Of a DNA stretch of 64,000 nucleotides, positions 44,129 through 53,431 are shown one piece after another (position 1 is the first letter of the stretch; each line of letters opens with the position of its first letter). Source of the stretch: Euzebya tangerina (GTDB lineage: Bacteria; Actinomycetota; Nitriliruptoria; Euzebyales; Euzebyaceae); NCBI RefSeq assembly GCF_003074135.1, contig NZ_PPDK01000003.1, positions 186,001 to 250,000 of the forward strand, read 5' to 3'. The translations under genes were made by a program, and so were the position numbers. The notes beneath the pieces are model-generated. The model was not told the origin of the DNA and ran no database searches. It saw only the letters and a program-made list of their open reading frames with translations.

Positions 44129-46486
44129 TCAGGCCAGGGCACTCTCGTTGCCGGAGTCGCGGACGAAGAGGCAGCTGGAGCCCGTCTTGTTCACCAGTCG
44201 ATGCAGGTCCTCAGCCCTCGGATCCTCACCCAGACCGAAGATGCTGACGTCCGCCTGCGGGGCCATCGTCACGAAGTCAGCGAAGCGCTCCGTCCCCAGC
44301 ACGATCTCCGCGCCGTGCACCCGGGCCAGCCGCACCAGGTCCTCCAGGAACGCGCGCGCGTCCTCCTCGCTCGCCGGATCCTCCACCGCCATGACCAGCC
44401 GGACCTCCGCATCCCAGTTCTGCTGCAGCTTCAGCGCCATCAGGATCATCAGGTCCAGATTCCCGATGTCCCACCCGATGCTCCAGTCGGGTGACCGGTC
44501 CCGCAGCCACACGTTGACCCGTTGCCGCCGGCCGAGCGCGGTCACGGCGTTCGGGGCCCACAGCAGCGTCCCCATCGCCTGCTTCTGCGCCTCGGCCACC
44601 ACACGCCGGAGGTCAGCGTCGTCCAGTTGGCGGGCGTCAGCCGCCTGCCGCAGCCGCAGGAACAACGCGTTGGGGCGGAAGAACGTCCCTCGCAACGCCT
44701 GCATGCCGGCGATAAGACCATCGGAGAAGGACGTGCCCGGAACCCGGACCATTGTCGCCGTCCCGTGCACACCCTCGTGCTCGAAGCTGCGGGCCAGCTC
44801 CTCGAGCGTCGTCTGGAGGGACAGATCGACGCTCTCGGCGTCGTCGTCGTCGACCACACCCATGATCTTGACCGCACCGTTGGGCCGGCCGATCGCGGTG
44901 AGAAAGCCGTAGTTGCCCCGGACCTCACCTTCGTTGTCGACCGGGATCAGCAGACTCGGCTTCCACGCCCGTTCCTGTGAGCCGGGCAGCCGGGCGACCT
45001 TCGTGCTCGCCCACTCGGCCAGCGACACGAACAACCCACTGCGAACATCGGCGAAGGGCGCGTCCAGTTGGCGCCGCAGCAGCAGGACGTAGAACGCGAT
45101 CATGATCCCGACCGACACCAGGGCCAGCGTCGGCGCGATGATGAACATGGCGAACACCGAGCCGGCCAACCCCAGCAGCGGCACCAGTGGCGAGACGCGC
45201 AGCGCGGGCCGGAAGCTGATCAGTCGGAGGCTCTGCTCCACCAGCAGGATTCCGTTGAGCATCGCGTAGGTGACCAGGAAGAACATCGTGACCAGTGGCG
45301 CGATGGCGTTGAGGTCCCGCAGCATGATGGCCGCCACCACGATCGCCGCGGTGATGAGCAGGGCGTTGCGTGGCTCACCGTTCGCCGTCCGGCGACTCAC
45401 CCAGTGGCCGTACGGCAACACCTTGTGCTCCCCCATGGCCATCAGGATGCGAGAGGCGCCGACGACCGATGCCAGGGCCGAGGAGAACGTCGCACCCAGC
45501 AGCCCGGCGACGACAGCCGGGCCCCAGAAGGCCAGCTCGATCATGATGTTGTAGTTGCTGACCAGCTCCTCCGGCGTCGCCGACTTGGCCAGCCAGACGG
45601 CGAGCAGCAGATAGATCACGAGGCTCACGCCGATGGCCATCAACGTCCCGCGGGGAATGCTGCGGCGCGGATCCTTGAGGTCGCCGCTCATGTTGGCGCC
45701 GGCCATGATCCCGGTGGAGGCCGGGAAGAACACGGCGAACACCACCCAGAACGTGGTGCCCCGGAAGTCCGGCGGCTCGCCGGGGAAGGACCCCCACAAC
45801 CCGACGTTCTCCAGGGGGTACTGCATCGAGCCGGTCGCCGCAGCCAACAGGATCGAGAGCAGCGAGCCGGCGATCACGACCATGATCACGTACTGGGTCT
45901 TGATCGCGAACCCGGCGCTGACGTAGGCGATGCCGACGATCACCGCGAAGACGGCCAGGTCGACCAGGATCGCCGGGTGGTCGGGGAAGACGAACAGCCA
46001 GCCGGCTCGGAATCCGAAGACGTACAGCGTGACGGCGAGCGCCTGGGACAGGTACCGGGGAATGCCGAGGGCCCCGCCGATCTCGAGGCCGAGCGATTGG
46101 GCGATGATGGCGTATGCCCCGCCGGCACCGATCCGGATGTTGGTCGTGATCGACGACATCGACAAGGCGGTCGCCGTGGTGATCCCGAAGGCCAGCAGGA
46201 TGATCAGGACGCCCCCGCCGATCCCCGCGTTGCCGATCACCCACCCCTCGCGGAGGTACATGATCACGCCCAGGATCGTCAGGAGCGTCGGGGTGAAGAC
46301 GCCGCCGAAGGTCCCGAACTTCTTGCGCTGTGCCGGGGCCTCGTCGGCGGTGTCGAAGTCCTCCGGCCGACGGAGGTCGATCTCCTCGGGCGCCCGCGAC
46401 GTCACCTCCTCGCCGTGCGGCGTTGCGTCCGGGCCGTCCTCATCGTCGTCGGAGACCGACGACTCGGAGGCGATTGGCTCAGACAC
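44129..46486 (-). CDS. Cation-chloride cotransporter-like permease (SLC12/APC superfamily)
   Basis: 785 residues. An acidic N-terminal tail (~55) leads into ~12 membrane helices and a ~280-residue cytoplasmic C-terminal domain. The opening KFGTFGGVFTPTLLTILGVIMYLREGWV and GANMSGDLKDPRRSIP are hallmark stretches of the SLC12 Na-K-Cl/K-Cl cotransporter family. Bacterial members probably move K+, Na+, Cl- or amino acids; the ion is not settled by sequence. GTG 46486 has only a weak ribosome-binding site and lies 10 bp after the acyl-CoA dehydrogenase stop. Confidence 0.85.
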   Translation of the reverse strand: MSEPIASESSVSDDDEDGPDATPHGEEVTSRAPEEIDLRRPEDFDTADEAPAQRKKFGTFGGVFTPTLLTILGVIMYLREGWVIGNAGIGGGVLIILLAFGITTATALSMSSITTNIRIGAGGAYAIIAQSLGLEIGGALGIPRYLSQALAVTLYVFGFRAGWLFVFPDHPAILVDLAVFAVIVGIAYVSAGFAIKTQYVIMVVIAGSLLSILLAAATGSMQYPLENVGLWGSFPGEPPDFRGTTFWVVFAVFFPASTGIMAGANMSGDLKDPRRSIPRGTLMAIGVSLVIYLLLAVWLAKSATPEELVSNYNIMIELAFWGPAVVAGLLGATFSSALASVVGASRILMAMGEHKVLPYGHWVSRRTANGEPRNALLITAAIVVAAIMLRDLNAIAPLVTMFFLVTYAMLNGILLVEQSLRLISFRPALRVSPLVPLLGLAGSVFAMFIIAPTLALVSVGIMIAFYVLLLRRQLDAPFADVRSGLFVSLAEWASTKVARLPGSQERAWKPSLLIPVDNEGEVRGNYGFLTAIGRPNGAVKIMGVVDDDDAESVDLSLQTTLEELARSFEHEGVHGTATMVRVPGTSFSDGLIAGMQALRGTFFRPNALFLRLRQAADARQLDDADLRRVVAEAQKQAMGTLLWAPNAVTALGRRQRVNVWLRDRSPDWSIGWDIGNLDLMILMALKLQQNWDAEVRLVMAVEDPASEEDARAFLEDLVRLARVHGAEIVLGTERFADFVTMAPQADVSIFGLGEDPRAEDLHRLVNKTGSSCLFVRDSGNESALA

Positions 46487-46496
46487 CCGCCGGACG

Positions 46497-47633
46497 TCAG
46501 ACGAAGGCGTTGATGCCGGTGAGGTGACGGCCCAGCAGCAGCCGCTGGATCTGGCTGGTGCCCTCGTACAGCGTGGTCACGCGGGCATCGCGCAGGTAGC
46601 GACCGACGGGGTACTCGTCGGAGTACCCGTACCCCCCGTGCACCTGCACGGCCCGGTTGGCATTCCGCACGGCCGCCTCGGAGCAGAAGGTCTTCGCCAC
46701 ACTCGACTCCACGGTGTGGCGCTCGCCCTTGTCGTGCTTCCACGCGACCTTCCAGTACAGCGCACGGCTGGCCTCGAGGTCGAGGTAGATCTCGCTCAGC
46801 AACTCCTGCACCAGCTGGAAGCCGGCGATCTTCTTGCCGAACTGCTCGCGCTGCAGCGCGTACTCCAGCGCGGCGTCCAGGCAGGCTTGCGAGATGCCGG
46901 TGCAGCCGGCAGCCAGGGAGAACCGGCCACTGTCCAGACTGTGCAGGGCGATGCGCAGGCCCTTGCCGACCTCGCCGAGCACGTTCTCCCCCGGGACCCG
47001 CACGTCGGTCAGGGTCACCTCGGCGGTGTCACCCGCGCGCAGTCCGAGCTTGCCGTGCAGCGGGTTGCCCTCATACCCCTCGGAGTCCTGCGGCACCAGG
47101 AACGCGGTGATGCCATCGTCGGTCTGGGCGTAGATCACCGTCAGCAGGCCGCGGGAGCCGTTGGTGATCCACATCTTCGAGCCGTTGAGGACCCAGTCGT
47201 CACCGTCCCGCTTGGCGAAGGTCTTCATCCCGTTCGGGTTCGACCCGTGGTCCGGTTCGGTCAGCCCGAAGGCCCCCAACCCCTCCGACGCCAACTGCGG
47301 GAGCCACTGCTGCTTCTGCTCGTCGGTGCCGTAGTTGATCAGGGAGGAGGACACCAGCCCGAGGTTGACCGAGATCATCGAGCGGATCGAGGCGTCCGTG
47401 CGTCCCGTCTCCTCGACGATCAGCCCGTAGGAGAGGTAGTCCAGGCCCATCCCGCCGTACTCCTCGGGGATGGTGGCGGCGAGGAAGCCGACCTCGAACA
47501 GCTTGGGGACGAGCTCCTCGGGGTAAGCCTCGGTCCGGTCCAACTCGCGCGCATTCGGGGCCAACTCGGCATCGCAGAAGTCCTTGGCCAACTTCTGGAT
47601 CGCGGCCTGCTCGTCGCTGAGATCGAAGTCCAT
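46497..47633 (-). CDS. Acyl-CoA dehydrogenase
   Basis: 378 residues, standard length. FAD and substrate motifs are FGLTEPDHGSN, WITNGSRG, and the C-terminal catalytic-base region TLYEGTSQIQ (Glu), as in short/medium-chain acyl-CoA dehydrogenases; YALQREQFGKKIAGFQ is also conserved. It introduces the first double bond in acyl-CoA oxidation, passing electrons to ETF. ATG 47633 lies six bases behind TAGGCT, again leaderless. Followed by the transporter gene and divergent from the Nudix gene (18-bp gap). Confidence 0.92.
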   Translation of the reverse strand: MDFDLSDEQAAIQKLAKDFCDAELAPNARELDRTEAYPEELVPKLFEVGFLAATIPEEYGGMGLDYLSYGLIVEETGRTDASIRSMISVNLGLVSSSLINYGTDEQKQQWLPQLASEGLGAFGLTEPDHGSNPNGMKTFAKRDGDDWVLNGSKMWITNGSRGLLTVIYAQTDDGITAFLVPQDSEGYEGNPLHGKLGLRAGDTAEVTLTDVRVPGENVLGEVGKGLRIALHSLDSGRFSLAAGCTGISQACLDAALEYALQREQFGKKIAGFQLVQELLSEIYLDLEASRALYWKVAWKHDKGERHTVESSVAKTFCSEAAVRNANRAVQVHGGYGYSDEYPVGRYLRDARVTTLYEGTSQIQRLLLGRHLTGINAFV

Positions 47634-47651
47634 GATGGCAGCCTAACGGGT

Positions 47652-48068
47652 ATGACCCCCGAGCCTCCCCTGCCGATCGTCGGCGTCGGTGCCATCGTCG
47701 TCCGCGACGGCCGCCTGCTGGTGATCAAGCGTGGTCAACCGCCGTTCGAAGGCCACTGGTCGGTCCCGGGCGGCCGTCTGGAGTTCGGCGAGACCCTGGC
47801 TGAGGGTGCGGTCCGAGAACTGGAGGAGGAGACGGGCCTCCGCGGCACCGCCGAAGGCCTGTGCGGGATCGCCGAGCGGTTCAGCGACCGGGGCCACATC
47901 GTGATCCACGACTACTGGGTCGATGTTCCCGACGGCCAGCCGGCCGTGGCGGGTGACGACGCAGCCGACGTGGCCTGGGTCGACCGGAGCGAGCTGGCAG
48001 CACTCGCCCGGGTTCCTCGCTTGGACGAGTTCCTCGAGTCGAACGGCGTGCTGGATCGGATGCGCTGA
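47652..48068 (+). CDS. Nudix hydrolase
   Basis: 138 residues. A complete Nudix box spans GGRLEFGETLAEGAVRELEEETGL, fitting GX5EX7REUXEEXGU, in a compact MutT-like protein. Hydrolyses a nucleoside diphosphate linked to another moiety; the substrate is unknown, possibly a damaged nucleotide or ADP-ribose. ATG 47652 has no Shine-Dalgarno sequence. Ends in a convergent arrangement with the EamA gene. Confidence 0.88.
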   Translation: MTPEPPLPIVGVGAIVVRDGRLLVIKRGQPPFEGHWSVPGGRLEFGETLAEGAVRELEEETGLRGTAEGLCGIAERFSDRGHIVIHDYWVDVPDGQPAVAGDDAADVAWVDRSELAALARVPRLDEFLESNGVLDRMR

Positions 48069-48088
48069 GCCGGCGGTGGGTGGTCGGC

Positions 48089-48116
48089 CGCGGTGAGCCG
48101 TACTGCTCACACCGCG
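48089..48116. terminator. Hairpin between the Nudix and EamA genes
   Basis: A GC-rich stem GTGAGC (48093-48098) and GCTCAC (48105-48110), extended to about 10 bp with bulges, in the convergent 55-bp gap. No U tract follows. Confidence 0.45.
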
Positions 48117-48123
48117 AGCCCGC

Positions 48124-49053
48124 TCACTCAGCGGGTCGGTGTCGCCCACCGGTCGCCGCCAGGTACACGCCGACCAGGATGATCGGGGCGCCGACGGCCA
48201 TGAGCGCAGGCGGCACCTCGCCGAGCAGGACGAGGGCCAGCAACGCCGCGGCCAGCGGCTCGATCAGCACCACGGTCGAGACCGTCGTGGCAGGGACCCG
48301 CCCGAGGACCTGGTTGAAGACGGTGTGGCCCAGCAGCTGCGGGCCGACGATCAGCCCAACGATGGCCCACCAGGTCGTGGCGTCGAAGCCCGTCAGCGGG
48401 CTCCCCACGACGGCCGATGTCAGCGCCAGGATCACCGCGCTCGTTCCGTACACCCACACGCCGTAGGTGGCGACGTCAAGCGTGTCGCGCTGCCGCTGGC
48501 CGATCAGCAGGTACCCGGCGACCGCGGCTGCGCCGCCCAGCGCGAGCAGGTCACCCAGCAGTGGATTGCTGCCCACCGCGTCGCCACCGGCATCAGCGAC
48601 GGCGACCACGACGGTGCCGACCATCGCCACACCCATGCCGAGCCAGGTCCGCCGCGACGGGGGGCGCCGCAGGACCAGCCAGGCACCGAGCCCGACGAAG
48701 ATCGGGCCGGTGGCCACGATGGTCACCGCTGCCGCCACGGAGGTGTAGGCGAACGCGGCGATGAACAACGCGAAGTGGAGCGCGAGGAAGGCGCCGCTGG
48801 CGAGGAGCTGGCCGACCTGCCGCGGCGCCGGCCACGTCTTTCGTGCGAATGGCACCAGGACCACGGCACCACCCAGTGACCGCCAGAACGCCAACGCCAC
48901 GGCCGGAGCGTCGGCCACCCGGATCAGGATGGCGGCGAAGGAGACCGCCAGGACGCCCACACCGAGCAGCAGTCGGTGCACCGGGAGCACCGACGGACCT
49001 GGTGAGGCGCTGACGACCGCTTGCTCAGCGGGAGGGCTGGTCACCTCGGCCAT
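48124..49053 (-). CDS. EamA/DMT-family transporter
   Basis: 309 residues, ten predicted helices in two EamA halves (VSFAAILIRVADAPAVALAFWRS; VLIEPLAAALLALVLLGEV). Probable metabolite or drug exporter of the inner membrane. ATG 49053 follows a strong GGAGG seven bases upstream. It differs from the EamA protein at 23018-23938 in most residues and is not a recent duplicate. Confidence 0.88.
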   Translation of the reverse strand: MAEVTSPPAEQAVVSASPGPSVLPVHRLLLGVGVLAVSFAAILIRVADAPAVALAFWRSLGGAVVLVPFARKTWPAPRQVGQLLASGAFLALHFALFIAAFAYTSVAAAVTIVATGPIFVGLGAWLVLRRPPSRRTWLGMGVAMVGTVVVAVADAGGDAVGSNPLLGDLLALGGAAAVAGYLLIGQRQRDTLDVATYGVWVYGTSAVILALTSAVVGSPLTGFDATTWWAIVGLIVGPQLLGHTVFNQVLGRVPATTVSTVVLIEPLAAALLALVLLGEVPPALMAVGAPIILVGVYLAATGGRHRPAE

Positions 49054-49195
49054 CCTGCGGCCTCCCCCCGGCGTGTGCACGTCCTGGGCTGCCGGGCGAG
49101 CAGCCGCTCACGCCCCTCTCGGCTGTGCGCACTCCAACGACCTCCGGGCGCAACGGAACACCGCCGGCCAGCGCGGGCACCGTCGCCGCGAGCCG

Positions 49196-49201
49196 TATAC
49201 T
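49196..49201 (+). promoter_or_regulatory. -10 element TATACT upstream of 49269
   Basis: TATACT is an unusually good -10 for this GC-rich region and leaves a ~60-nt leader before ATG 49269. The leader contains a small GTACC/GGTAC hairpin. No clear -35 is present. Nothing else was seen in the 215-bp gap 49054-49268. Confidence 0.5.
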
Positions 49202-49268
49202 GCCAACCTGCCGTACCGAGCCAGGTACCGGCCTGCCCATCCCCTCCCTGAAGGACGCTCCAGACGCG

Positions 49269-50354
49269 ATGACCCGCGCCGACGTGCACTACGCCCTCGC
49301 CATCGACCGTGAGATCTGGGAGGCATCCCGCGTGGACCCCGACCTGCTCGACCCCGTCGTCCGGGTCGATGCCATCCCGGGGACCACCCACCCGTTCGTC
49401 GTGCTCCGCGACTACCAGGGACCCCAGGGGACCTACCTGGAGTACTTCACGCTGGCCGACGCCACCGGCAGCGAGATCTTTCGCTCGAGCGAGCGGAAGG
49501 TCGACCTCCGCGGCGAGATGTTCCAGGACCGGGTCATCACCACCATCCCGCGACTCCAACTGGACCGGGGTGACGAGCACGAGATGTCGTTCTTCGTCGA
49601 CGGCGATCTGGTCAACTCCATCCCCATGTTCCTCGAGGTCGGCGAGGGCGGCGATCCCAGCGTGATGGCGGAGGAGACGTTGTCCAAGGCCTTGGGCAAG
49701 GGCGCGGTCATGTGGATCCAGATCCCCAAGAAGGAGAAGGTGAGCCGTCTCAAGAAGATCCGCAATCGCCCGCGCGGGTTGGTCTACGACAACCATCAGC
49801 AGCCGGTCTGGTTCATCTTCGACTCCGGTGTGATCTACGTCTTCAGCGGCCCGACGGAGCAGGAGGTCGATGGTCTCACGCCGGAGACGGAGGAGGTCCG
49901 GATCGTCGCTCGCTCCAAGGACCTTCGCTCGGCCGTGGTCCGGACGACCGCCAAGGTCGAGGTGGTCCCGACCGACGATCCGCGCTGGACCAAGGCCGCG
50001 GAGAGCGGGATCGGGAAGCGGCTGAACCTGCCCGATGGCGAGGGAGCGATCGACCGCTGGCGCGAAAACTGCACGCTCTACGCGCTGACGCCGGAGTTCG
50101 CCGGTGCGCCGCGGGTGGCCGCCACCGACGGTGCGGCAGCAGCCGCTGCCGACGCCGAGGCGGAGGCCGAGGACAAGCCCGAGGTCACGAAGCGCCCGGA
50201 GGACGACATCCACGTCGAGGCGCAGATCGACCAGGAGGTCTTCGACGAGCTCATCGCCGAGGGCAAGAGCGAACGCGTCGCTCGGGCCAAGGCCAAGGCC
50301 GCCTACGTCCGGGCGGAGAAGAAGCGGATCCTCGCGGAACAGCAGTCCGGCTGA
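49269..50354 (+). CDS. Hypothetical protein with charged Ala-rich C-terminus
   Basis: 361 residues, no signal peptide or membrane helix. The N-terminal ~280 residues look like a mixed alpha/beta domain (AIDREIWEASRVDPDLLDPVV, then IQIPKKEKVSRLKKIRNRPRG, DSGVIYVFSGP). The C-terminal ~80 residues are Glu/Ala/Lys-rich and helical and end in an invasin-like basic helix (SERVARAKAKAAYVRAEKK). No family was recognised. It is the first gene of a plus-strand pair, followed 51 bp later by the dehalogenase fusion. Confidence 0.7.
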   Translation: MTRADVHYALAIDREIWEASRVDPDLLDPVVRVDAIPGTTHPFVVLRDYQGPQGTYLEYFTLADATGSEIFRSSERKVDLRGEMFQDRVITTIPRLQLDRGDEHEMSFFVDGDLVNSIPMFLEVGEGGDPSVMAEETLSKALGKGAVMWIQIPKKEKVSRLKKIRNRPRGLVYDNHQQPVWFIFDSGVIYVFSGPTEQEVDGLTPETEEVRIVARSKDLRSAVVRTTAKVEVVPTDDPRWTKAAESGIGKRLNLPDGEGAIDRWRENCTLYALTPEFAGAPRVAATDGAAAAAADAEAEAEDKPEVTKRPEDDIHVEAQIDQEVFDELIAEGKSERVARAKAKAAYVRAEKKRILAEQQSG

Positions 50355-50405
50355 GAACCGCCGGGCCGCTGCGTGACACATGACGCCAGCACAGGGGGTG
50401 AGCGG

Positions 50406-52049
50406 GTGCGCATCAACTGGATCACGGCGATGATCGACGTGCCAGCGTCGGCCAGGCAGCGAACCGACGCCTTCTGGGCCGCAGTGACCGCTACCACGCC
50501 CGGCCCGGCGCGAGGGGAACAAGGCCAGTTCGTCACGCTCGAACCGAGGTCCGGCATGGCCGTGCTCAAACGCCAGGTGCTCGACGAGCAGCCCCGCATC
50601 CACCTCGACCTGCACAGCGACGATCCCTTCGCGCTTCGCGATCGGGCCGTGGACGTGGGTGCCGAGCACGTGGCGGACCACGAGGACTTCGCGATCGTCC
50701 GCTCCCCAGCAGGCGTGCTCCTCTGCACGGTCCCACACCGCATCACCGGCCACCGGCCTGCGCCGATCGACTGGCCTGGCGGGTCACGCAGCCGTCTGGA
50801 CCAGGTCTGCGTCGACGTCGACCCAGCCGTGTTCGAGGACGAGGTGGCGTTCTGGGTCGGACTGACCGGCTGGTCGACGGGCAAGTTCAGCCGGTCGGAG
50901 TTCCTCTCGCTCGAACGTCCGGTACAGCAGCCGTTCCGAATCCTGCTCCAGCGTCGGGACCTCCCCACGCCGGACCGGCCTCCCGCGCACCTCGACATCG
51001 CCAGCGACAACACCGACGCGGAGGTGGACCGGCACCTCGACCTGGGTGCCCGCGTGGTCGGCCGGTTCGACTGGTGGACGGTGCTGGAGGACCCCGCCGG
51101 ATTGCACTACTGCGTCACCCGTCGCGACCCGGTCACCTCGCTGCCCACGACCGGCTCGGCGAGAATGCCGTACCTCAAGCACCACCACGAGGTGCAGGAC
51201 GTTCCGCTGGCAACCGTCGACCTGCCCGATGCCGAACGCCTGGGCGGGCGGCCGACGATCGTGTTCCTGCATGGCAACCCGACCTCGTCCTACCTGTGGC
51301 GCAACGTCATCCCCCACGTGGCTGACCTGGGTCGGGTGGTCGCGCCTGACCTCATGGGGATGGGCGACTCGGGTCTGCCGCCGGTCGTCACCGATGACAC
51401 CTACTCCTTCATGGGCCACAGCCGTGTGCTGGACGGCCTGCTCGAGGCCCTGGACATCGGCGACCGGGTCGTCTTCGTCCTCAACGACTGGGGCTCGGCG
51501 CTGGGGTTCGACTGGGCCCGGCGACATCCGGACCGGGTGACGGGTATCGCCTACACCGAGGCCATCTGCGGCCCACGGTCGATGGCCACCGAGACCGACG
51601 ACGACCGCGACTTCTTCAGCCGCCTTCGCGGGCCCGAGGGCGAGCGGATGGTGCTCGTGGACAACGTCTTCGTCGAGCACGGGCTGCAGGCCGCCACCCT
51701 CGTCGACCTGCCACCAGAGGTCATCGACGTCTACCGCGCTCCGTTCGTCGACCCGGGTGAGCGACGGCGGGTGATGCTCCGGTGGCCGCGTGAGATCCCC
51801 TTCGACGGCGATCCGGCCGAGGTCCACGACCGGGTCGTGGCCTACCGTGACTGGCTGCGGACCACGGCTGTCCCCAAGCTCTGGATCAGGGCGGACCCGG
51901 GCTCGCTGACCCCGCTGTTCGCGAGTGAGTGCGAGACCTGGCCGAACCAGACCGAGGCGGCGGTGCCGGCGATCCACTTCGTCGCAGAAGATGCGCCTGC
52001 GGAACTCGGTCAGGCGCTGCGCCGCTGGCTCGGCACCATCGCCCCCTGA
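50406..52049 (+). CDS. Fusion of two VOC domains with a haloalkane-dehalogenase-like hydrolase
   Basis: 547 residues. Two glyoxalase/VOC-like modules (~1-120 and ~130-240; VRINWITAMIDVPA, then LDQVCVDVDP and LEDPAGLHYCV) precede an alpha/beta hydrolase (~255-547) with the haloalkane dehalogenase active site: Asn291 in HGNPTSS, nucleophile Asp361 with Trp362 in NDWGSALGFDWA, Glu385 in YTEAICG and His524 in IHFVAEDAP. Such enzymes hydrolyse carbon-halogen bonds. Most family members are ~300 residues, so the VOC extension is unusual and may shape substrate access or bind a ligand. GTG 50406 has GGGGGTGAG upstream; an in-frame GTG at 50373 is possible. Confidence 0.85.
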   Translation: MRINWITAMIDVPASARQRTDAFWAAVTATTPGPARGEQGQFVTLEPRSGMAVLKRQVLDEQPRIHLDLHSDDPFALRDRAVDVGAEHVADHEDFAIVRSPAGVLLCTVPHRITGHRPAPIDWPGGSRSRLDQVCVDVDPAVFEDEVAFWVGLTGWSTGKFSRSEFLSLERPVQQPFRILLQRRDLPTPDRPPAHLDIASDNTDAEVDRHLDLGARVVGRFDWWTVLEDPAGLHYCVTRRDPVTSLPTTGSARMPYLKHHHEVQDVPLATVDLPDAERLGGRPTIVFLHGNPTSSYLWRNVIPHVADLGRVVAPDLMGMGDSGLPPVVTDDTYSFMGHSRVLDGLLEALDIGDRVVFVLNDWGSALGFDWARRHPDRVTGIAYTEAICGPRSMATETDDDRDFFSRLRGPEGERMVLVDNVFVEHGLQAATLVDLPPEVIDVYRAPFVDPGERRRVMLRWPREIPFDGDPAEVHDRVVAYRDWLRTTAVPKLWIRADPGSLTPLFASECETWPNQTEAAVPAIHFVAEDAPAELGQALRRWLGTIAP

Positions 52050-52068
52050 ATCTCCCCGTGAGTTGCGG

Positions 52069-52671
52069 TCACGAACTCCCGACGCTCAACAGCGTTGCCG
52101 TCAGCTGGTTGGTGAGCTCCTCTCGCGTTCGCGGCAACATCTCCGCAAGCGGGCCCAGCAGCCACAGTGCTGTGAACCCGTGGACCGCCGACCACAGCGT
52201 GGTGGCGACCGCCTCCTGGTCGAGCCCCGCCGCCCAGCCCTGGGACTGGGCGTACCCCACACCCGCGACGAGGAACTCGAAGGTCCGGCGACCGGCGGCG
52301 ACCAACGTTGCGTCCTGGTTGTCCAGCAGATCGTTGCGCCACATGACGGCGAAGTAGCCGGGGTTGTCCAGCCCGAAGTCGATGTAGGCCCGCCCGCCGG
52401 CATGGAGAACGTCCACCGCGGACTCCGCATCGACAGTCGAGACGGCTGACTCGAACGCGGACGACAGCCGTGCGAACCCTTCGGTCGCGAGCGCGGTGTA
52501 GAGCGCCTGCTTGCTGCGGAAGTGGTTCGCCGGAGCCGCGTGCGACACCCCGATCTGCTTGGCCAGGGCACGCAGACTGACGCCTGTCGGGCCCTCCACG
52601 GCGATCTGTCGAACGGCGGCATCCAGCAGATCACGGCGCAGATCGCCGTCGTAGTAGGTCGAGTTCGGCAT
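52069..52671 (-). CDS. TetR-family repressor
   Basis: 200 residues: helix-turn-helix VSLRALAKQIGVSHAAPANHFRSKQALYTAL with a TetR_C-type ligand domain. ATG 52671 follows GGAGGAG. Divergent from a small-membrane-protein operon across a 116-bp gap holding three related palindromes, so it very likely represses itself and that operon. Ligand unknown. Confidence 0.92.
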   Translation of the reverse strand: MPNSTYYDGDLRRDLLDAAVRQIAVEGPTGVSLRALAKQIGVSHAAPANHFRSKQALYTALATEGFARLSSAFESAVSTVDAESAVDVLHAGGRAYIDFGLDNPGYFAVMWRNDLLDNQDATLVAAGRRTFEFLVAGVGYAQSQGWAAGLDQEAVATTLWSAVHGFTALWLLGPLAEMLPRTREELTNQLTATLLSVGSS

Positions 52672-52689
52672 CGGCGCTCCTCCAGCAGA

Positions 52690-52759
52690 TTGACACCGTC
52701 AACAATATAGGTTGACACTGTCAATCTTGCATCGTATGCTCAGGTTGACAGTGACAACC
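52690..52759. promoter_or_regulatory. Three TetR operator palindromes
   Basis: TTGACaccGTCAA (52690-52702), perfect TTGACACTGTCAA (52712-52724) and a third GGTTG-acagtga-CAACC (52743-52759). The spacing (~22 and ~32 bp) allows cooperative binding. They overlap the likely promoters of both divergent genes. Confidence 0.75.
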
Positions 52760-52787
52760 TAACCTTCGGACAAGAGAGGTTCCCGAC

Positions 52788-53216
52788 ATGAGCACAGCAC
52801 CAACCCCCATCGTGACCGGTCGCACCCGGCCGTCCCTGCCGACGGTCGCCGCCGCGGCCAACGTCCTCGCCGCCGGGGTTCCCGGCGCACTGCTGACCAT
52901 CGCGCCCGAGTGGGCCACGACCACGGTGCTCGGCAGTGGCACCTACGACGGGGCGACGAGCATGATCCTCGGCGCCATCTGGCTCGCGATCGGCGTCGTG
53001 TCCGCTGCCGCGATCGGTCGACCGGAGCTGCAGCGGGCCCTGGCCGGCGTGTTCGCGGTCCAGAGCATCTACAAGAGCGTCTTCGTGATCGGCGGCCTCG
53101 CGCGCATCGATGACCTCACGCCGACGGGCGTGGGCCTGCTCGTCGGGTTCGTCGTCGTGATCCCGCTGCTGGCAGCTGCGGCGCGGCGTGGCCTGAGCCC
53201 CGCGGTGTCGTCGTGA
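52788..53216 (+). CDS. Small four-helix membrane protein
   Basis: 142 residues with about four hydrophobic helices, starting ~20 residues in (LPTVAAAANVLAAGVPGALL), and two more near the C-terminus. A good ribosome-binding site AGAGAGG lies eight bases before ATG. Resembles small DUF4345-like or DoxX-like integral proteins, but the family is not certain. First gene of a TetR-controlled operon with overlapping stops and starts. Confidence 0.75.
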   Translation: MSTAPTPIVTGRTRPSLPTVAAAANVLAAGVPGALLTIAPEWATTTVLGSGTYDGATSMILGAIWLAIGVVSAAAIGRPELQRALAGVFAVQSIYKSVFVIGGLARIDDLTPTGVGLLVGFVVVIPLLAAAARRGLSPAVSS

Positions 53217-53431
53217 GCGTCCGTCGACTTCGCGCCGTCCTTCGTGCTCTTCACCTCGTTCCCGCCGTGGCGCTCGTTCTGTACGTCTACACGCCGCTCG
53301 CCGACGTGGAGAGCTTCCGCACCGTCGTTCAGATCGTGAGCGTTCCGCTGCTCGGCCTCACGGGCCTGGCCTTGTGGCAAGCTCCTCGCATCCTTGCCCG
53401 TCGCCGTCGCCGGGCGGCAGAGCCACGATGA
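53213..53431 (+). CDS. Small two-helix membrane protein
   Basis: 72 residues, two membrane helices (~12-28 and ~38-57) and an Arg-rich tail ARRRRRAAEPR. GTG 53213 overlaps the TGA of the preceding gene (GTGA), and its own TGA overlaps the GNAT start, so it is translationally coupled on both sides. Function unknown. Confidence 0.7.
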   Translation: MSVRRLRAVLRALHLVPAVALVLYVYTPLADVESFRTVVQIVSVPLLGLTGLALWQAPRILARRRRRAAEPR

